Positions 49,933-59,106 of a DNA stretch of 64,000 nucleotides are shown here, piece after piece; position 1 is the first letter of the stretch, and each line of letters opens with the position of its first letter. The stretch is from Neobacillus vireti (lineage in GTDB: Bacteria; Bacillota; Bacilli; Bacillales; Cytobacillaceae). The DNA is taken from positions 149,611-213,610 of the forward strand of contig NZ_LDNB01000021.1 in NCBI RefSeq assembly GCF_001026695.1, written 5' to 3'. A program made the translations under genes and the position numbers. Below the pieces are notes generated by a model, which did not search any database, had not been told where the DNA came from, and worked only from the letters and a program-made list of their open reading frames with translations.

Positions 49933-52059
49933 TTATTTATTTTTACTCAAATAATACACATATGCCTTTATCATAAAATAACTAACTTCCTCAGGGAGTA
50001 GTTCCTTAATTGGCTTTAGCCGATTTCGACCAGCCTCTTCGACTGCCTTTTCTAACAGTGGAATGTATTCACTTGGAATCAGCCTGATGAAGTCTACAGT
50101 TACTCCTTGCTGGGCACATTGAAGCAGATGACTTTCGACGGTGCTTATCGCAAGCTCGCGCTTTTCCGCAATCTCGTTAATGGACAGACCATTTTGGTGC
50201 AGCTCGAGTGTTTCTAGATGCGAATCTCCTACAGCTTTGGCTGGCTTTTTCGGCACAGTTGATTCCGCTTGGATTTCGCTCTGATAATCCGGATGGGCTT
50301 CTAAATAGGTCCGAATCGCTTGAATAAATTCAAGTCCATATTTTTGCAGCTTATGTTCCCCGACACCGCTGACCTGTAAAAACTCTTCGTTCGTTTTCGG
50401 CTGTTTGGCACACATGTCCTTAAGCGCGGCATCAGAAAAAATGACAAATGGCGGTACTTTTTCTGTTTCGGCAATGCTTTTTCGGACCTCTCTAAGCTCT
50501 TCAAACAATGGGTCATTTTTCGAAACTTCTTTCACTTTAACGGCTTCTCGGCGATAAACCGGCTGCTTTCCTAATAGAATGTCTTTTCCTTTCGGAGAAA
50601 CATAGATGGTCGGAAATTGCCCCTGTTCAATCGCAATCAACTCCTGTGAAATCAAGAATTCAATAAAATCACTGACCTCTTTCGCCCCTTGATCCTTCAT
50701 GATTCCGTAGGTGGTGAGCCGATTAAAGCCCATTTCGGTAACTTTTTTATTTTTCGATCCTGTTAAAACTTGTGCGGTTAGATTTTTGCCAAAGCGCTGC
50801 CCCATCCGAATCACACAGGACATCACCATTTGCGCTTCCTTGGTGACATCGATGCTTGTCCGCGAATCTAAGCAATTGCCGCATCTGCCGCAGGTGTCCG
50901 TTTCTGTTTCGCCAAAATACTTTAAAATAAATTCCTGGAGGCAGCTCTCCGTGTGACAATAATCAACCATTTGCTGAAGCTTTTCTAATTCTTGTGTGAT
51001 CCGGCCCCGGTCACTTGATTGATCAATTAAAAAGCGCTGCACCTGCACATCCTGAGGGGAATAAAGCAGGATACATTCACTCTCCAGCCCGTCACGACCA
51101 GCACGGCCTGCTTCCTGGTAATAGCTCTCCATGTTTTTCGGCATCTGAAAATGAAGCACATAGCGAATATTTGATTTATCTATCCCCATTCCGAAGGCAG
51201 AGGTCGCAACCATGACCGATGCATTATCTTCTAAAAATCGTTCTTGCTCTCGGGCACGATCCGCATCGCCCATGCCGGCATGGTAGCGGGCAACATTAAT
51301 GTTTTCCTTGCGGAGCCGTTCATAAAGCTGGTCCACATTTTTCCTTGTTGCCGCATAAATAATCCCTGCTTCTTTGTCGTTCTTTTTAAGATAGGCTTGG
51401 AGAAACTTGCCCCTGTCCTGTCCTTTTATAACTGAAAAAGAAAGATTTTCCCGTTCAAACCCGGTAATGACAGTATTGTTTTCATCAATATTTAGCAGCT
51501 GGCAAATATCTGCGCGGACTCTTGGGGTTGCGGTTGCTGTTAGGGCGAGCACATTCGGGCGCTTCGGCAGATTTTGAATCATTTGCTGGATATGGCGATA
51601 GCTTGGGCGGAAATCATGGCCCCACTGTGAAATACAATGGGCTTCATCCACGGCAACTAAGGGGATATCCATCCCATTAAGATCTTCCAGAAACTCGTAC
51701 GATTCCAAACGCTCGGGTGCAATGTAGAGTAATTTATATTTGCCCTGCTTTGCCGCTCGAATCCGTTCGGCAGCCTCATTAAAAGTAAGGGAACTATTAA
51801 TAAATGTCGCCGGAATCCCGACTTGAATGAGGGCATCTACCTGGTCCTTCATTAAGGAGATCAGCGGGGAGATGACTATCGTGGTGCCTGGCAGAATGAG
51901 GGCAGGAATTTGGTAGCAAATCGATTTTCCGCCGCCGGTCGGCATGACACAAATCGTGTTTTCTCCGGTTAATACTGAGCGGATTGCCTGCTCTTGGCCA
52001 TTCCGGAAGGCGTTATAGCCAAAATGGGATTCTAGTAAGGGGAGTGCTTTTTCAAACAA
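49933..52059 (-). CDS. recQ: ATP-dependent DNA helicase RecQ
   Basis: The product of about 708 residues has all RecQ parts: Walker A MPTGGGKS, DEAH-type VDEAHC, the aromatic-rich loop around SQWGHDFRPSY, a RecQ-Ct zinc site (C...CGRCGNCLD), winged helix, an HRDC domain near residues 515-590, and a C-terminal helix-turn-helix (HTH_40, LSINEIAEKRELAISTVESHLL). It unwinds DNA 3' to 5' in recombination repair. The HTH_40 tail makes it longer than the 591-residue B. subtilis RecQ. The start is TTG at 52059 after AAAGGAG with eight bases spacing; an earlier TTG overlaps that box. Confidence 0.92.
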   Translation of the reverse strand: MFEKALPLLESHFGYNAFRNGQEQAIRSVLTGENTICVMPTGGGKSICYQIPALILPGTTIVISPLISLMKDQVDALIQVGIPATFINSSLTFNEAAERIRAAKQGKYKLLYIAPERLESYEFLEDLNGMDIPLVAVDEAHCISQWGHDFRPSYRHIQQMIQNLPKRPNVLALTATATPRVRADICQLLNIDENNTVITGFERENLSFSVIKGQDRGKFLQAYLKKNDKEAGIIYAATRKNVDQLYERLRKENINVARYHAGMGDADRAREQERFLEDNASVMVATSAFGMGIDKSNIRYVLHFQMPKNMESYYQEAGRAGRDGLESECILLYSPQDVQVQRFLIDQSSDRGRITQELEKLQQMVDYCHTESCLQEFILKYFGETETDTCGRCGNCLDSRTSIDVTKEAQMVMSCVIRMGQRFGKNLTAQVLTGSKNKKVTEMGFNRLTTYGIMKDQGAKEVSDFIEFLISQELIAIEQGQFPTIYVSPKGKDILLGKQPVYRREAVKVKEVSKNDPLFEELREVRKSIAETEKVPPFVIFSDAALKDMCAKQPKTNEEFLQVSGVGEHKLQKYGLEFIQAIRTYLEAHPDYQSEIQAESTVPKKPAKAVGDSHLETLELHQNGLSINEIAEKRELAISTVESHLLQCAQQGVTVDFIRLIPSEYIPLLEKAVEEAGRNRLKPIKELLPEEVSYFMIKAYVYYLSKNK

Positions 52060-52210
52060 GATGGTTTCTCCTTTCAATTTGGGGATAATCTATGTAATAG
52101 TGCAAGGGTGCTTATCCTATTATAACTCTAATTTTGCCGCTTTGTTAAAGATTAATGTGGTATATTTACCAATGAATATAGATATTTGGGTTACGTGGAG
52201 GGAGCCAGTA

Positions 52211-53104
52211 GTGTTGAATCAATCATTTATTAGGAAGGTCCCGATTTTCTTGTGTTTACTGCTAACAAGCTGCGATGCTGCTGCTGCAAGTCAAACAAGA
52301 AATGAAGCTGAGATTGATGTAAAGTGGCCGATTTATAGAATTGAAAAAAATAATCACTACATGTATCTGTTCGGTACCATACATATAGGTAAAAAAGAGA
52401 TGTATCCCTTTCCTAATAAAATTTCACAGGCCCTCAAGGAATCAAAATTTCTCGTTACGGAAACAAATGCCATCGACCTGATGAATAGTGATTTTCAAGA
52501 CATGTGTTTTTTTAAAAAGGATGAAAGCTTAAGTGATTATTTATCAACGGATGCCAAAGAGCATTTGGAAAAGCGGGCTAAAGAATATGGGCTCGATTAT
52601 CCATCTCTTCAGCAATATCGATTATGGTATGTGATGAGTTTATTTTTAGACGCTGGCACGGATGATTTGACAGCGGATTATGGCGTTGATCAAAAGATAA
52701 TGGAATTGGCGGATTTCTATCGTCTTATAAACAAATTTCTTGAAACACCACAATACCAAATCGAAGCGATGCAAAAAGTATATTCTGAAAATGAAGCTGA
52801 AAAAGTAATCAAGCAAATTCCCTCATTTAAAGAATCTAAAAAGCAGCTGGCACAATTATATACTGATTATATTCAAGGAAAATTAGTAGACATTGAAGAG
52901 CAGCTTGCAGATGAATTTGATAAAAAACAAAATAAAATACTTGTTGAGGACAGAAATAAAGTCTGGGTGGAAAAATTTGCGTCTTTTATCGAAAGTGGCG
53001 ATATTTATTTTGCGGCTGTCGGCAGCGGACACCTAGAAGGGGAAAATGGGATTCTTTCCTATTTTAGGGAAAATGGATACGAAGTTCAGAAACTTATTAA
53101 TTAG
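52211..53104 (+). CDS. TraB/GumN-family lipoprotein
   Basis: The product of 297 residues starts with GTG at 52211 after GGAGGGAG; the frame extends 50 codons upstream without a ribosome site and overlaps the divergent recQ start. A lipoprotein signal ends LLTSC. The mature part is a TraB/GumN (erythromycin-esterase-like fold) domain with YLFGTIHIGKKEMYP near its start and VGSGHLEGENG near its end, each with a conserved Gly and His that may bind metal. Bacterial members are thought to be hydrolases or proteases; no role is assigned here. Confidence 0.82.
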   Translation: MLNQSFIRKVPIFLCLLLTSCDAAAASQTRNEAEIDVKWPIYRIEKNNHYMYLFGTIHIGKKEMYPFPNKISQALKESKFLVTETNAIDLMNSDFQDMCFFKKDESLSDYLSTDAKEHLEKRAKEYGLDYPSLQQYRLWYVMSLFLDAGTDDLTADYGVDQKIMELADFYRLINKFLETPQYQIEAMQKVYSENEAEKVIKQIPSFKESKKQLAQLYTDYIQGKLVDIEEQLADEFDKKQNKILVEDRNKVWVEKFASFIESGDIYFAAVGSGHLEGENGILSYFRENGYEVQKLIN

Positions 53105-53112
53105 TAATGGGG

Positions 53113-53147
53113 AAACGCTTGAGGGTCAAACATAACCTCAAGCGTTT
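53113..53147. terminator. Convergent terminator
   Basis: AAACGCTTGAGG pairs perfectly with CCTCAAGCGTTT around eleven bases, with TTTAC on the right. It overlaps the end of the convergent EamA gene. Confidence 0.8.
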
Positions 53148-54052
53148 TTACTTGTAGATTTCATTATCAGTTGATATTTAAGAAAACCTGAAGATGTTAA
53201 AACACCCAAAATAACCATTGTTGTTCCAAGCACTTGAACAATTGATACTTGCGTTCCCGTTATGATTGAAAGGATCATGGTAACCACAGGAACGAGGTTA
53301 AAGAAGATCGAGGTTTTAGCCGCCCCAATCATCTCCATTGCTCTATTCCAGCATAGATAACCTAACACACTCGTAAAGAGGGCCATGAATAATATTGCTT
53401 CCCAGGCAGATATCGTAACGTCTGCTAGCGGTTGAGTACTTGGTGAAAATAGCGATAAAAGAACGAGACAAGCGGCACCGACAATCATTGTATAGGTGGT
53501 GGTCTCCATAGAGGAACTGGTTTTTAAATACTTTCGCCCCAATACCCCATATAACGCCCAGCACACATTACCTAATAAAATCAACATGTCACCCTTTGAT
53601 ATGGAAAGGGTACGAATAACCTCCCATGAGCCATGAGTTAAAACCAATATCACTCCAATGAGTGCAAAAATAATTCCTGCTGTTTGTCGTTTGGTTATCG
53701 GGGTTTTTAGCATAAAATAAGACAAAATGGTCGTAACTAAAGGGTTCGTTGCCATAATTAATGCTCCATTTAATGGAGAAGTAAGTTTCATTCCGAAAAA
53801 GAATAAGGCATTAAAACCGAAAATTCCGATAACACCTAACAAAGCGTATATGGCAGCGTATTTTCTAATAACGCCCCATTTTAGTTTCCTTTGTAGCAAC
53901 AGAATAAAAAGCATCACAATGGCTGCAATCCCAAATCTCCAGCCTGCCGCACTAGCTGCTGAGAAATAATCAACAGCGTATTTGGCAAGATTAAATGTGG
54001 CACCTGTAACAATGGCAAAGCCTAGTAACATCACAAACACTTTACCGTTCAT
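53138..54052 (-). CDS. EamA/DMT-family transporter
   Basis: The 304 residues contain ten membrane segments in two EamA repeats (about residues 3-135 and 150-290). Such proteins export amino acids, nucleosides or drugs. It overlaps the MerR regulator gene by 11 bases, so the two are co-expressed and the regulator probably controls the exporter. Confidence 0.85.
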   Translation of the reverse strand: MNGKVFVMLLGFAIVTGATFNLAKYAVDYFSAASAAGWRFGIAAIVMLFILLLQRKLKWGVIRKYAAIYALLGVIGIFGFNALFFFGMKLTSPLNGALIMATNPLVTTILSYFMLKTPITKRQTAGIIFALIGVILVLTHGSWEVIRTLSISKGDMLILLGNVCWALYGVLGRKYLKTSSSMETTTYTMIVGAACLVLLSLFSPSTQPLADVTISAWEAILFMALFTSVLGYLCWNRAMEMIGAAKTSIFFNLVPVVTMILSIITGTQVSIVQVLGTTMVILGVLTSSGFLKYQLIMKSTSKNA

Positions 54053-54443
54053 CTTTATGTCCCCCTTCTAACATTTCCTGATAGGTTTCCAGCTTTTCTT
54101 CTGTTAGCCGGATGACCATCTCGATTTCTTTCCGTTGCTGCTCCAAAGTGAGTAAATGCTTTTGAAGAATGTTCATTCGTTTTTGTACCTTCGGTGTTCT
54201 TTCATGTTCTGAATCCTCACTTTCCAAAAGGCATCCATCCAACAAAAACTCTTGGATATCCTCTAAAGACATTCCCGTATTTTTTAACACTTTCATAAAC
54301 TGCAGCAAGCGAATATCGCCTGCCGTATATTGCCGTTTTCCGCCAAGTTTCTTTGGTGCCGACAATAAGCCAATTTTTTCGTAATATCGTAAAGTATGAG
54401 CAGAAAATCCTGTTTCCTTGGCAACCTCTGAAATACTAAACAT
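54042..54443 (-). CDS. MerR-family regulator
   Basis: The product of 133 residues has the MerR winged helix (FSISEVAKETGFSAHTLRYYEKIGLL) and a C-terminal coiled coil with no Cys ligand cluster, so it senses an organic inducer and not a metal. The start is ATG 54443, with AGGAGGTGG upstream; the frame extends four codons earlier. The probable operator is the dyad at 54476-54493 within a 19-bp-spaced promoter. Confidence 0.88.
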   Translation of the reverse strand: MFSISEVAKETGFSAHTLRYYEKIGLLSAPKKLGGKRQYTAGDIRLLQFMKVLKNTGMSLEDIQEFLLDGCLLESEDSEHERTPKVQKRMNILQKHLLTLEQQRKEIEMVIRLTEEKLETYQEMLEGGHKDER

Positions 54444-54469
54444 TAACAACACCACCTCCTAATCACATG

Positions 54470-54500
54470 CTACAACTTAGAGTTAGCTCTAAGTCAAGAA
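54470..54500 (-). promoter_or_regulatory. MerR-type promoter with 19-bp spacer and dyad operator
   Basis: On the minus strand TTGACT (-35) and TAGCAT (-10) are 19 bases apart. The spacer and part of the -35 hold the perfect dyad CTTAGAG-TTAG-CTCTAAG (54476-54493). Long spacers with a dyad are the hallmark of MerR-activated promoters. Confidence 0.75.
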
Positions 54501-54646
54501 GAAAATTAACGACTGTGGAAAAAGATTCACCCTTATCTTTCCAAGGCTCCCACACAATAAATTCCAGTCATTTAATCCATTAATTTGTGTCGATCACCTG
54601 GGATTCATATAATATAACTATCATAAGAGATTAAAGGTGTAATAGA

Positions 54647-55303
54647 ATGGGGGAGAATGTGATAATTAAAGCAGTGATTTTTGACTTTGATGGGACGATA
54701 ATTGATACGGAATCGATTTGGTTTGAAGTTTATCAGGAAATCCTGAAAGAGACTTATCAAATGGAATTGCCGCTAGAGGAATTTGCAAAAAGTATCGGTA
54801 CGACTGATGAGCAGTTTTTTCAATACATAGAAAACCAAACCGGAAAGAAGATTGATCAACAGGACTTAGAAAAGTTAGCAACTGAACGCTTTTTAGCAAA
54901 AAAGGGAATCTTAGCGGTTCGCGAGGGAGTAAAGGAAAAACTATCTGAAGCCAAGGTGCTTGGATATAAGATAGGGCTTGCTTCCAGCTCATCCAGAGAG
55001 TGGGTAGAAGGATTCCTTAGACAGTTTGACCTTTGGGATTATTTCTCTGTGATAAAGACAAAAGAAGATGTAGTTAACGTTAAACCTGATCCTGCTTTGT
55101 ATATTAAGACCTTGGAGGCATTACAGGTTGAACCAGAAGAGGCCTTGGCAATTGAAGACTCGCTTAATGGAGCCTTGGCTGCAATAGAAGCCGGGATTAC
55201 CTGCATCGTTATTCCAAATCAGGTTACAGCCTTTTTAAACTTTCATGAAAAAGCCATTCGCTCTGAAACATTTTTCGATTTTAGCTTTGAGCAGATAAAA
55301 TAA
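54647..55303 (+). CDS. HAD-superfamily phosphatase, beta-phosphoglucomutase-like
   Basis: The 218 residues are a complete HAD subfamily IA protein: motif I DFDGTIIDT (nucleophile Asp), motif II SSS in LASSSSREW, motif III Lys in VKPDP and motif IV EDSLNG. It resembles the YhcW/phosphoglycolate-phosphatase-like group. The substrate is a small phosphorylated metabolite, not identifiable here. It stands alone between two terminators. Confidence 0.87.
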   Translation: MGENVIIKAVIFDFDGTIIDTESIWFEVYQEILKETYQMELPLEEFAKSIGTTDEQFFQYIENQTGKKIDQQDLEKLATERFLAKKGILAVREGVKEKLSEAKVLGYKIGLASSSSREWVEGFLRQFDLWDYFSVIKTKEDVVNVKPDPALYIKTLEALQVEPEEALAIEDSLNGALAAIEAGITCIVIPNQVTAFLNFHEKAIRSETFFDFSFEQIK

Positions 55304-55318
55304 TAGTTTACACAGAAA

Positions 55319-55338
55319 AAGAGGCGCATAAGCCTCTT
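55319..55338. terminator. Convergent terminator
   Basis: AAGAGGC pairs with GCCTCTT around six bases with A- and T-rich flanks, between the HAD gene and the convergent regulator gene. Confidence 0.7.
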
Positions 55339-55353
55339 CGTTTTGTTTCTTAC

Positions 55354-57087
55354 TTATCTTTTTGAATTTTCTAGAATAGAATTCGAAATAAATCGAAGAA
55401 ACTCCTCTCCATTTTGTGAAATGGTTGATCCTGCCCTCCCCTGTCGAACAATTAATAAATCTAGTTCCTGAAGGACTTCCATTCTCATCCGCAATTGCTG
55501 TTCGGTGAGATTTATCCCCTTTTTCTCTAGATGCTTTTTAAGCGTCAACCGCCCATATGAGATCCGTTCCCGCTTTCCACCTTCAAATATCCTGAGGATT
55601 TCAACACTTTCCTCCAAAAAGCCATGAGCTTCAATTTTTCTTATTGTCTCATTTGGATTTATTTCTATCTTTGGTAATGATCGGAAGGTACTCTCCTCTA
55701 TTCGAATCCGTAAAGGCAATAATTCCACCTCTATCGTTTGTTCTCCTAAGAAAGATAGATAAGTTATGGTATTATACAGTTCTGTCACATTCCCTGGCCA
55801 TTCATAATTCAGTAATTGATTCATTACGTCCTGATTCAAAATAATATCTGTTTTTTTCAGTCTTGTTTTTATATCCTCGATTAACGCAACAAAATCTTCT
55901 CTACGATCCTTTAACGATGGGACCTTTAATGTCAACGACGTAAGCGCTTCATAAAAAGAACGGTTAAACTCTCCACCCTCAGTTTGCCATATCAATCCTT
56001 GTTTACTGCATGAAATCAACCTTACCTGAAAAGGAATGGTCTTGATACCACACACACGATGAAAATTTTTTTCCTTTATTGCCTGAAAAATTCTGTTTTG
56101 AAGTGGAATGAGCAATTCATCCACATCTTCCAAATATACGGTTCCATTTTCAGCAACTTCAAATGCACCAATAGAAATCATCTGGTTTTCTTCTGATCCA
56201 AATAATTCTCTCTCCAACATGTCGGTGGATTTAGATTTACAATTAATCGCAATAAAAGGATTACCAGATTGGTTGGAATGATGATGAATAGCCTGGGCGA
56301 GCATGCTTTTCCCAGTCCCATCTTCGCCGTATAGATGGACTGAAAGTGGTGTTTTGGCAAATTCCTTTCCAAGCTGAACGACTTTCTGCATCGGCTCACT
56401 CACTGCTATAACATCTTGAAATGAATAGCTGGCAACATTGCGAATATCCTTTATTGGATTCGTTTTTGTACTTCTTTTTCCCTCATCATATTCCGTTGAA
56501 AGCGATACTAGTGTTTTAAAATATCTTTTTACTATTTGTGTCTGATCATTTTTGAATCCAAGAGCGTTTGCTATTTCGTAAAATGTCTCAATATCTAAAA
56601 GTCTTGAGCCGATATTAATCACGTCTATTAAACCCGTAGGCAAGAAGTCCATTTCTCCTGGTGTTAGAATGTAATCTATCGAATCTGGGATTGATTCATC
56701 TGGGTTGTATGGATAGTACTCATGCTCAAAAATGGTTTCTCTCAGCGAAGCAACAGTCTCTTCGATATTAGTCTTCGTATCATTAACAACAAGAATCTTT
56801 TGACCAGGAGGGAGATTAATTACTTCCCTTGCATTGGCAAAATTAACATCCCGCTTAGCAATAATACACGGGCAATCAGCAGGAATTAGCTGGCTGACTA
56901 ATCCCTTTATCATATGATGGGAAAGAACAACGATATCATCGTCCTGAACCATATTGGCCCGTAATTCTTTTAGCGCAGTCGGTCTAATCATGATCTCATG
57001 GCCGAGCACGTCTTTCATTTGTTTCGTTATTTCTTCTAAGTAGTTCTCTTGTATTGCGATAATGTGAATAGCTCGATTAGATTTCAC
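55354..57087 (-). CDS. AAA+ transcriptional regulator of enhancer-binding type without GAFTGA motif
   Basis: The 577 residues have an N-terminal two-lobed ligand-like region (about 1-195), an AAA+ domain near residues 225-450, and a C-terminal winged-helix-like region. The AAA+ domain resembles sigma-54 activators (Walker A GEDGTGKS, ELFGSEE, YEWPGNVTELYN) but the GAFTGA loop is gone, replaced by NQMISIGAFE, and Walker B reads YLEDVDEL. The Fis-type helix-turn-helix is absent. Such a protein should not open sigma-54 complexes; it more likely represses or activates sigma-A promoters. It follows the transporter operon by 41 bases, so that operon is the likely target. Start is GTG at 57087. Confidence 0.8.
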   Translation of the reverse strand: MKSNRAIHIIAIQENYLEEITKQMKDVLGHEIMIRPTALKELRANMVQDDDIVVLSHHMIKGLVSQLIPADCPCIIAKRDVNFANAREVINLPPGQKILVVNDTKTNIEETVASLRETIFEHEYYPYNPDESIPDSIDYILTPGEMDFLPTGLIDVINIGSRLLDIETFYEIANALGFKNDQTQIVKRYFKTLVSLSTEYDEGKRSTKTNPIKDIRNVASYSFQDVIAVSEPMQKVVQLGKEFAKTPLSVHLYGEDGTGKSMLAQAIHHHSNQSGNPFIAINCKSKSTDMLERELFGSEENQMISIGAFEVAENGTVYLEDVDELLIPLQNRIFQAIKEKNFHRVCGIKTIPFQVRLISCSKQGLIWQTEGGEFNRSFYEALTSLTLKVPSLKDRREDFVALIEDIKTRLKKTDIILNQDVMNQLLNYEWPGNVTELYNTITYLSFLGEQTIEVELLPLRIRIEESTFRSLPKIEINPNETIRKIEAHGFLEESVEILRIFEGGKRERISYGRLTLKKHLEKKGINLTEQQLRMRMEVLQELDLLIVRQGRAGSTISQNGEEFLRFISNSILENSKR

Positions 57088-57128
57088 CAGTACAACCCCC
57101 GAATTACCTCCAAAGTATTTCTATTATA

Positions 57129-58091
57129 CTAGTATAAATGGCATGATACAAAATGCCTATTAGAAATTTCTTTGAGCTGCGGGACCACTTTTTTACACTC
57201 TTCCATTGCAAATGGACATCTCGTATGAAAAGTGCAGCCACTCGGTGGATTGGACGGACTTGGAATATCCCCTGTTAAAATAATCCGCTCCCTTTTCAAG
57301 CGGGGATTTGGTACCGGAACCGCAGAAAGCAATGCTTTAGTATAGGGGTGTAAAGGCTCTTTATATAAGTTATCCTTATCGGCCAATTCGACAATCTTTC
57401 CAAGGTACATGACACCAACACGGTCACTTATATGCTCAACCACGCTTAAATCGTGTGCAATAAATAAATAGGTTAAATTAAATTCCTCTTGAAGATCCTT
57501 TAAAAGGTTTAAAATTTGCGATTGAATGGATACATCTAACGCTGAAACAGGTTCATCTGCAACAATTAACTTTGGATTAACGGCAAGAGCGCGGGCAATC
57601 CCAATTCTCTGCCTTTGGCCGCCACTAAATTCATGGGGAAATCGGTCCGCATGATAGGCGTTTAATCCAACTACCTCTAATAAATGTTGGACACGTTCTT
57701 CTCTCTTTTCTTTTGGATAACCATGAACGATTAGAGGTTCGGCAATAATGTCGCTTACCTTCATCCTTGGATTTAAGGACGCATATGGGTCCTGAAACAC
57801 CATTTGAAATTCTTTTCTCATATCCCGGATTTGATTATCGTTTAAACTACTGATTTCATTTCCTTCAAATAAAATTTGGCCTTCTGTCGGATCAAGCAAT
57901 CTCATCAGCATTCTTCCGGTAGTCGACTTTCCACAGCCGCTTTCACCAACAAGGCCAAGCGTTTCCCCTTTTTTAATCGTAAAGGAGATATCATCTACTG
58001 CCTTGACAAATGACTTCTTTCCGCCAAATAACCCTTTGTTCTTTGGAAAGTATTTTTTCAAGTTTTTCACTTCAACTAATGGAGCTTCCAT
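57129..58091 (-). CDS. ABC transporter ATPase, OppF type, of the GsiB-like system
   Basis: The 320 residues have GESGCGKST, SGGQRQR, LIVADEP and IAHDLS motifs and a C-terminal CTFHTRCPFAMEEC region. It forms the motor with the OppD-type ATPase four bases upstream. In E. coli the glutathione importer has one fused ATPase, GsiA; here the two halves are separate genes. Confidence 0.92.
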   Translation of the reverse strand: MEAPLVEVKNLKKYFPKNKGLFGGKKSFVKAVDDISFTIKKGETLGLVGESGCGKSTTGRMLMRLLDPTEGQILFEGNEISSLNDNQIRDMRKEFQMVFQDPYASLNPRMKVSDIIAEPLIVHGYPKEKREERVQHLLEVVGLNAYHADRFPHEFSGGQRQRIGIARALAVNPKLIVADEPVSALDVSIQSQILNLLKDLQEEFNLTYLFIAHDLSVVEHISDRVGVMYLGKIVELADKDNLYKEPLHPYTKALLSAVPVPNPRLKRERIILTGDIPSPSNPPSGCTFHTRCPFAMEECKKVVPQLKEISNRHFVSCHLY

Positions 58092-58095
58092 AGGC

Positions 58096-59088
58096 TTATA
58101 CCTCCAATGCTTCGCTATTCTGATAGAGCCAGCATCTGCATGTATGTTCTTTATCTATTAGCAGTAATTCTGGATCCTGCTGTCTGCATATATCCATGAC
58201 CTTTGGGCAGCGGGGTGCAAATTTGCATCCTTCAGGCATATTGCTCGGTGTAGGAACATTCCCTGGAATCGAATCTAATCTGTCGACCTTCTGACCAAGC
58301 TTTGGAACTGAATATAGCAACCCTTCTGTATATGGATGTTTTGGATTTTCAAAGATGGTAAACACATCCGCTTCTTCTACCACCTTGCCTGCATACATAA
58401 CGACAACCCGATCACACATTTCAGCAACTACCCCTAAATCATGAGTAATCAGCATAATTGCTGTATCGCCTTCTTTAGTTAATTTCCTCATTAAATCTAA
58501 AATTTGCGCTTGAATGGTCACATCTAACGCAGTAGTCGGCTCGTCTGCGATCAGAAGCTTAGGTTTACAAGCCATTGCCATTGCAATCATGACCCGCTGC
58601 CGCATTCCTCCGGATAACTGGTAGGGAAATTCATCAACGATTTCCTCTGCTCTTGGAATTCCGACCAGCTTTAGCATATTGATAGCGTGTTGTCTTGCTT
58701 GTTTTTTGTCATATTTCAAATGAAGCTGGACCGCTTCTTCTATTTGCCTGCCTATTTTATAGACAGGGTTTAACGACGTCATTGGTTCTTGGAAAATCAT
58801 CGCAATTTCATTTCCTCTGATCATACGCATTTCTTTTTCAGAAATGGCTTCCAGGTTCTTTCCTTCAAATTCAATCGTTCCGCCTACTATCTTTCCGGGA
58901 GTATCCTTTAATAGGCGCATTACTGATAATGAGGTAACACTTTTACCACACCCTGATTCGCCAACGACTCCAACCGTTTCCCCTTTATTAACCGTAATCG
59001 TTACACCATCAACGGCTTTCACCACTCCGCTGTCGCTCGTAAAATGTGTTTGCAGATTCTTTATTTCAAGTATTTTTTCAGCCATCAC
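58096..59088 (-). CDS. ABC transporter ATPase, OppD type, of the GsiB-like system
   Basis: The 330 residues have GESGCGKSV, LSGGMRQR, LLIADEP and ITHDLG, and the C-terminal extension CKFAPRCPKVMDIC. It lies 18 bases after the OppC-type permease. Start is at 59088 or the next codon, with AAAGGAG upstream. Confidence 0.92.
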   Translation of the reverse strand: MMAEKILEIKNLQTHFTSDSGVVKAVDGVTITVNKGETVGVVGESGCGKSVTSLSVMRLLKDTPGKIVGGTIEFEGKNLEAISEKEMRMIRGNEIAMIFQEPMTSLNPVYKIGRQIEEAVQLHLKYDKKQARQHAINMLKLVGIPRAEEIVDEFPYQLSGGMRQRVMIAMAMACKPKLLIADEPTTALDVTIQAQILDLMRKLTKEGDTAIMLITHDLGVVAEMCDRVVVMYAGKVVEEADVFTIFENPKHPYTEGLLYSVPKLGQKVDRLDSIPGNVPTPSNMPEGCKFAPRCPKVMDICRQQDPELLLIDKEHTCRCWLYQNSEALEV

Positions 59089-59106
59089 CGTACTCCTTTC
59101 TGAAGG

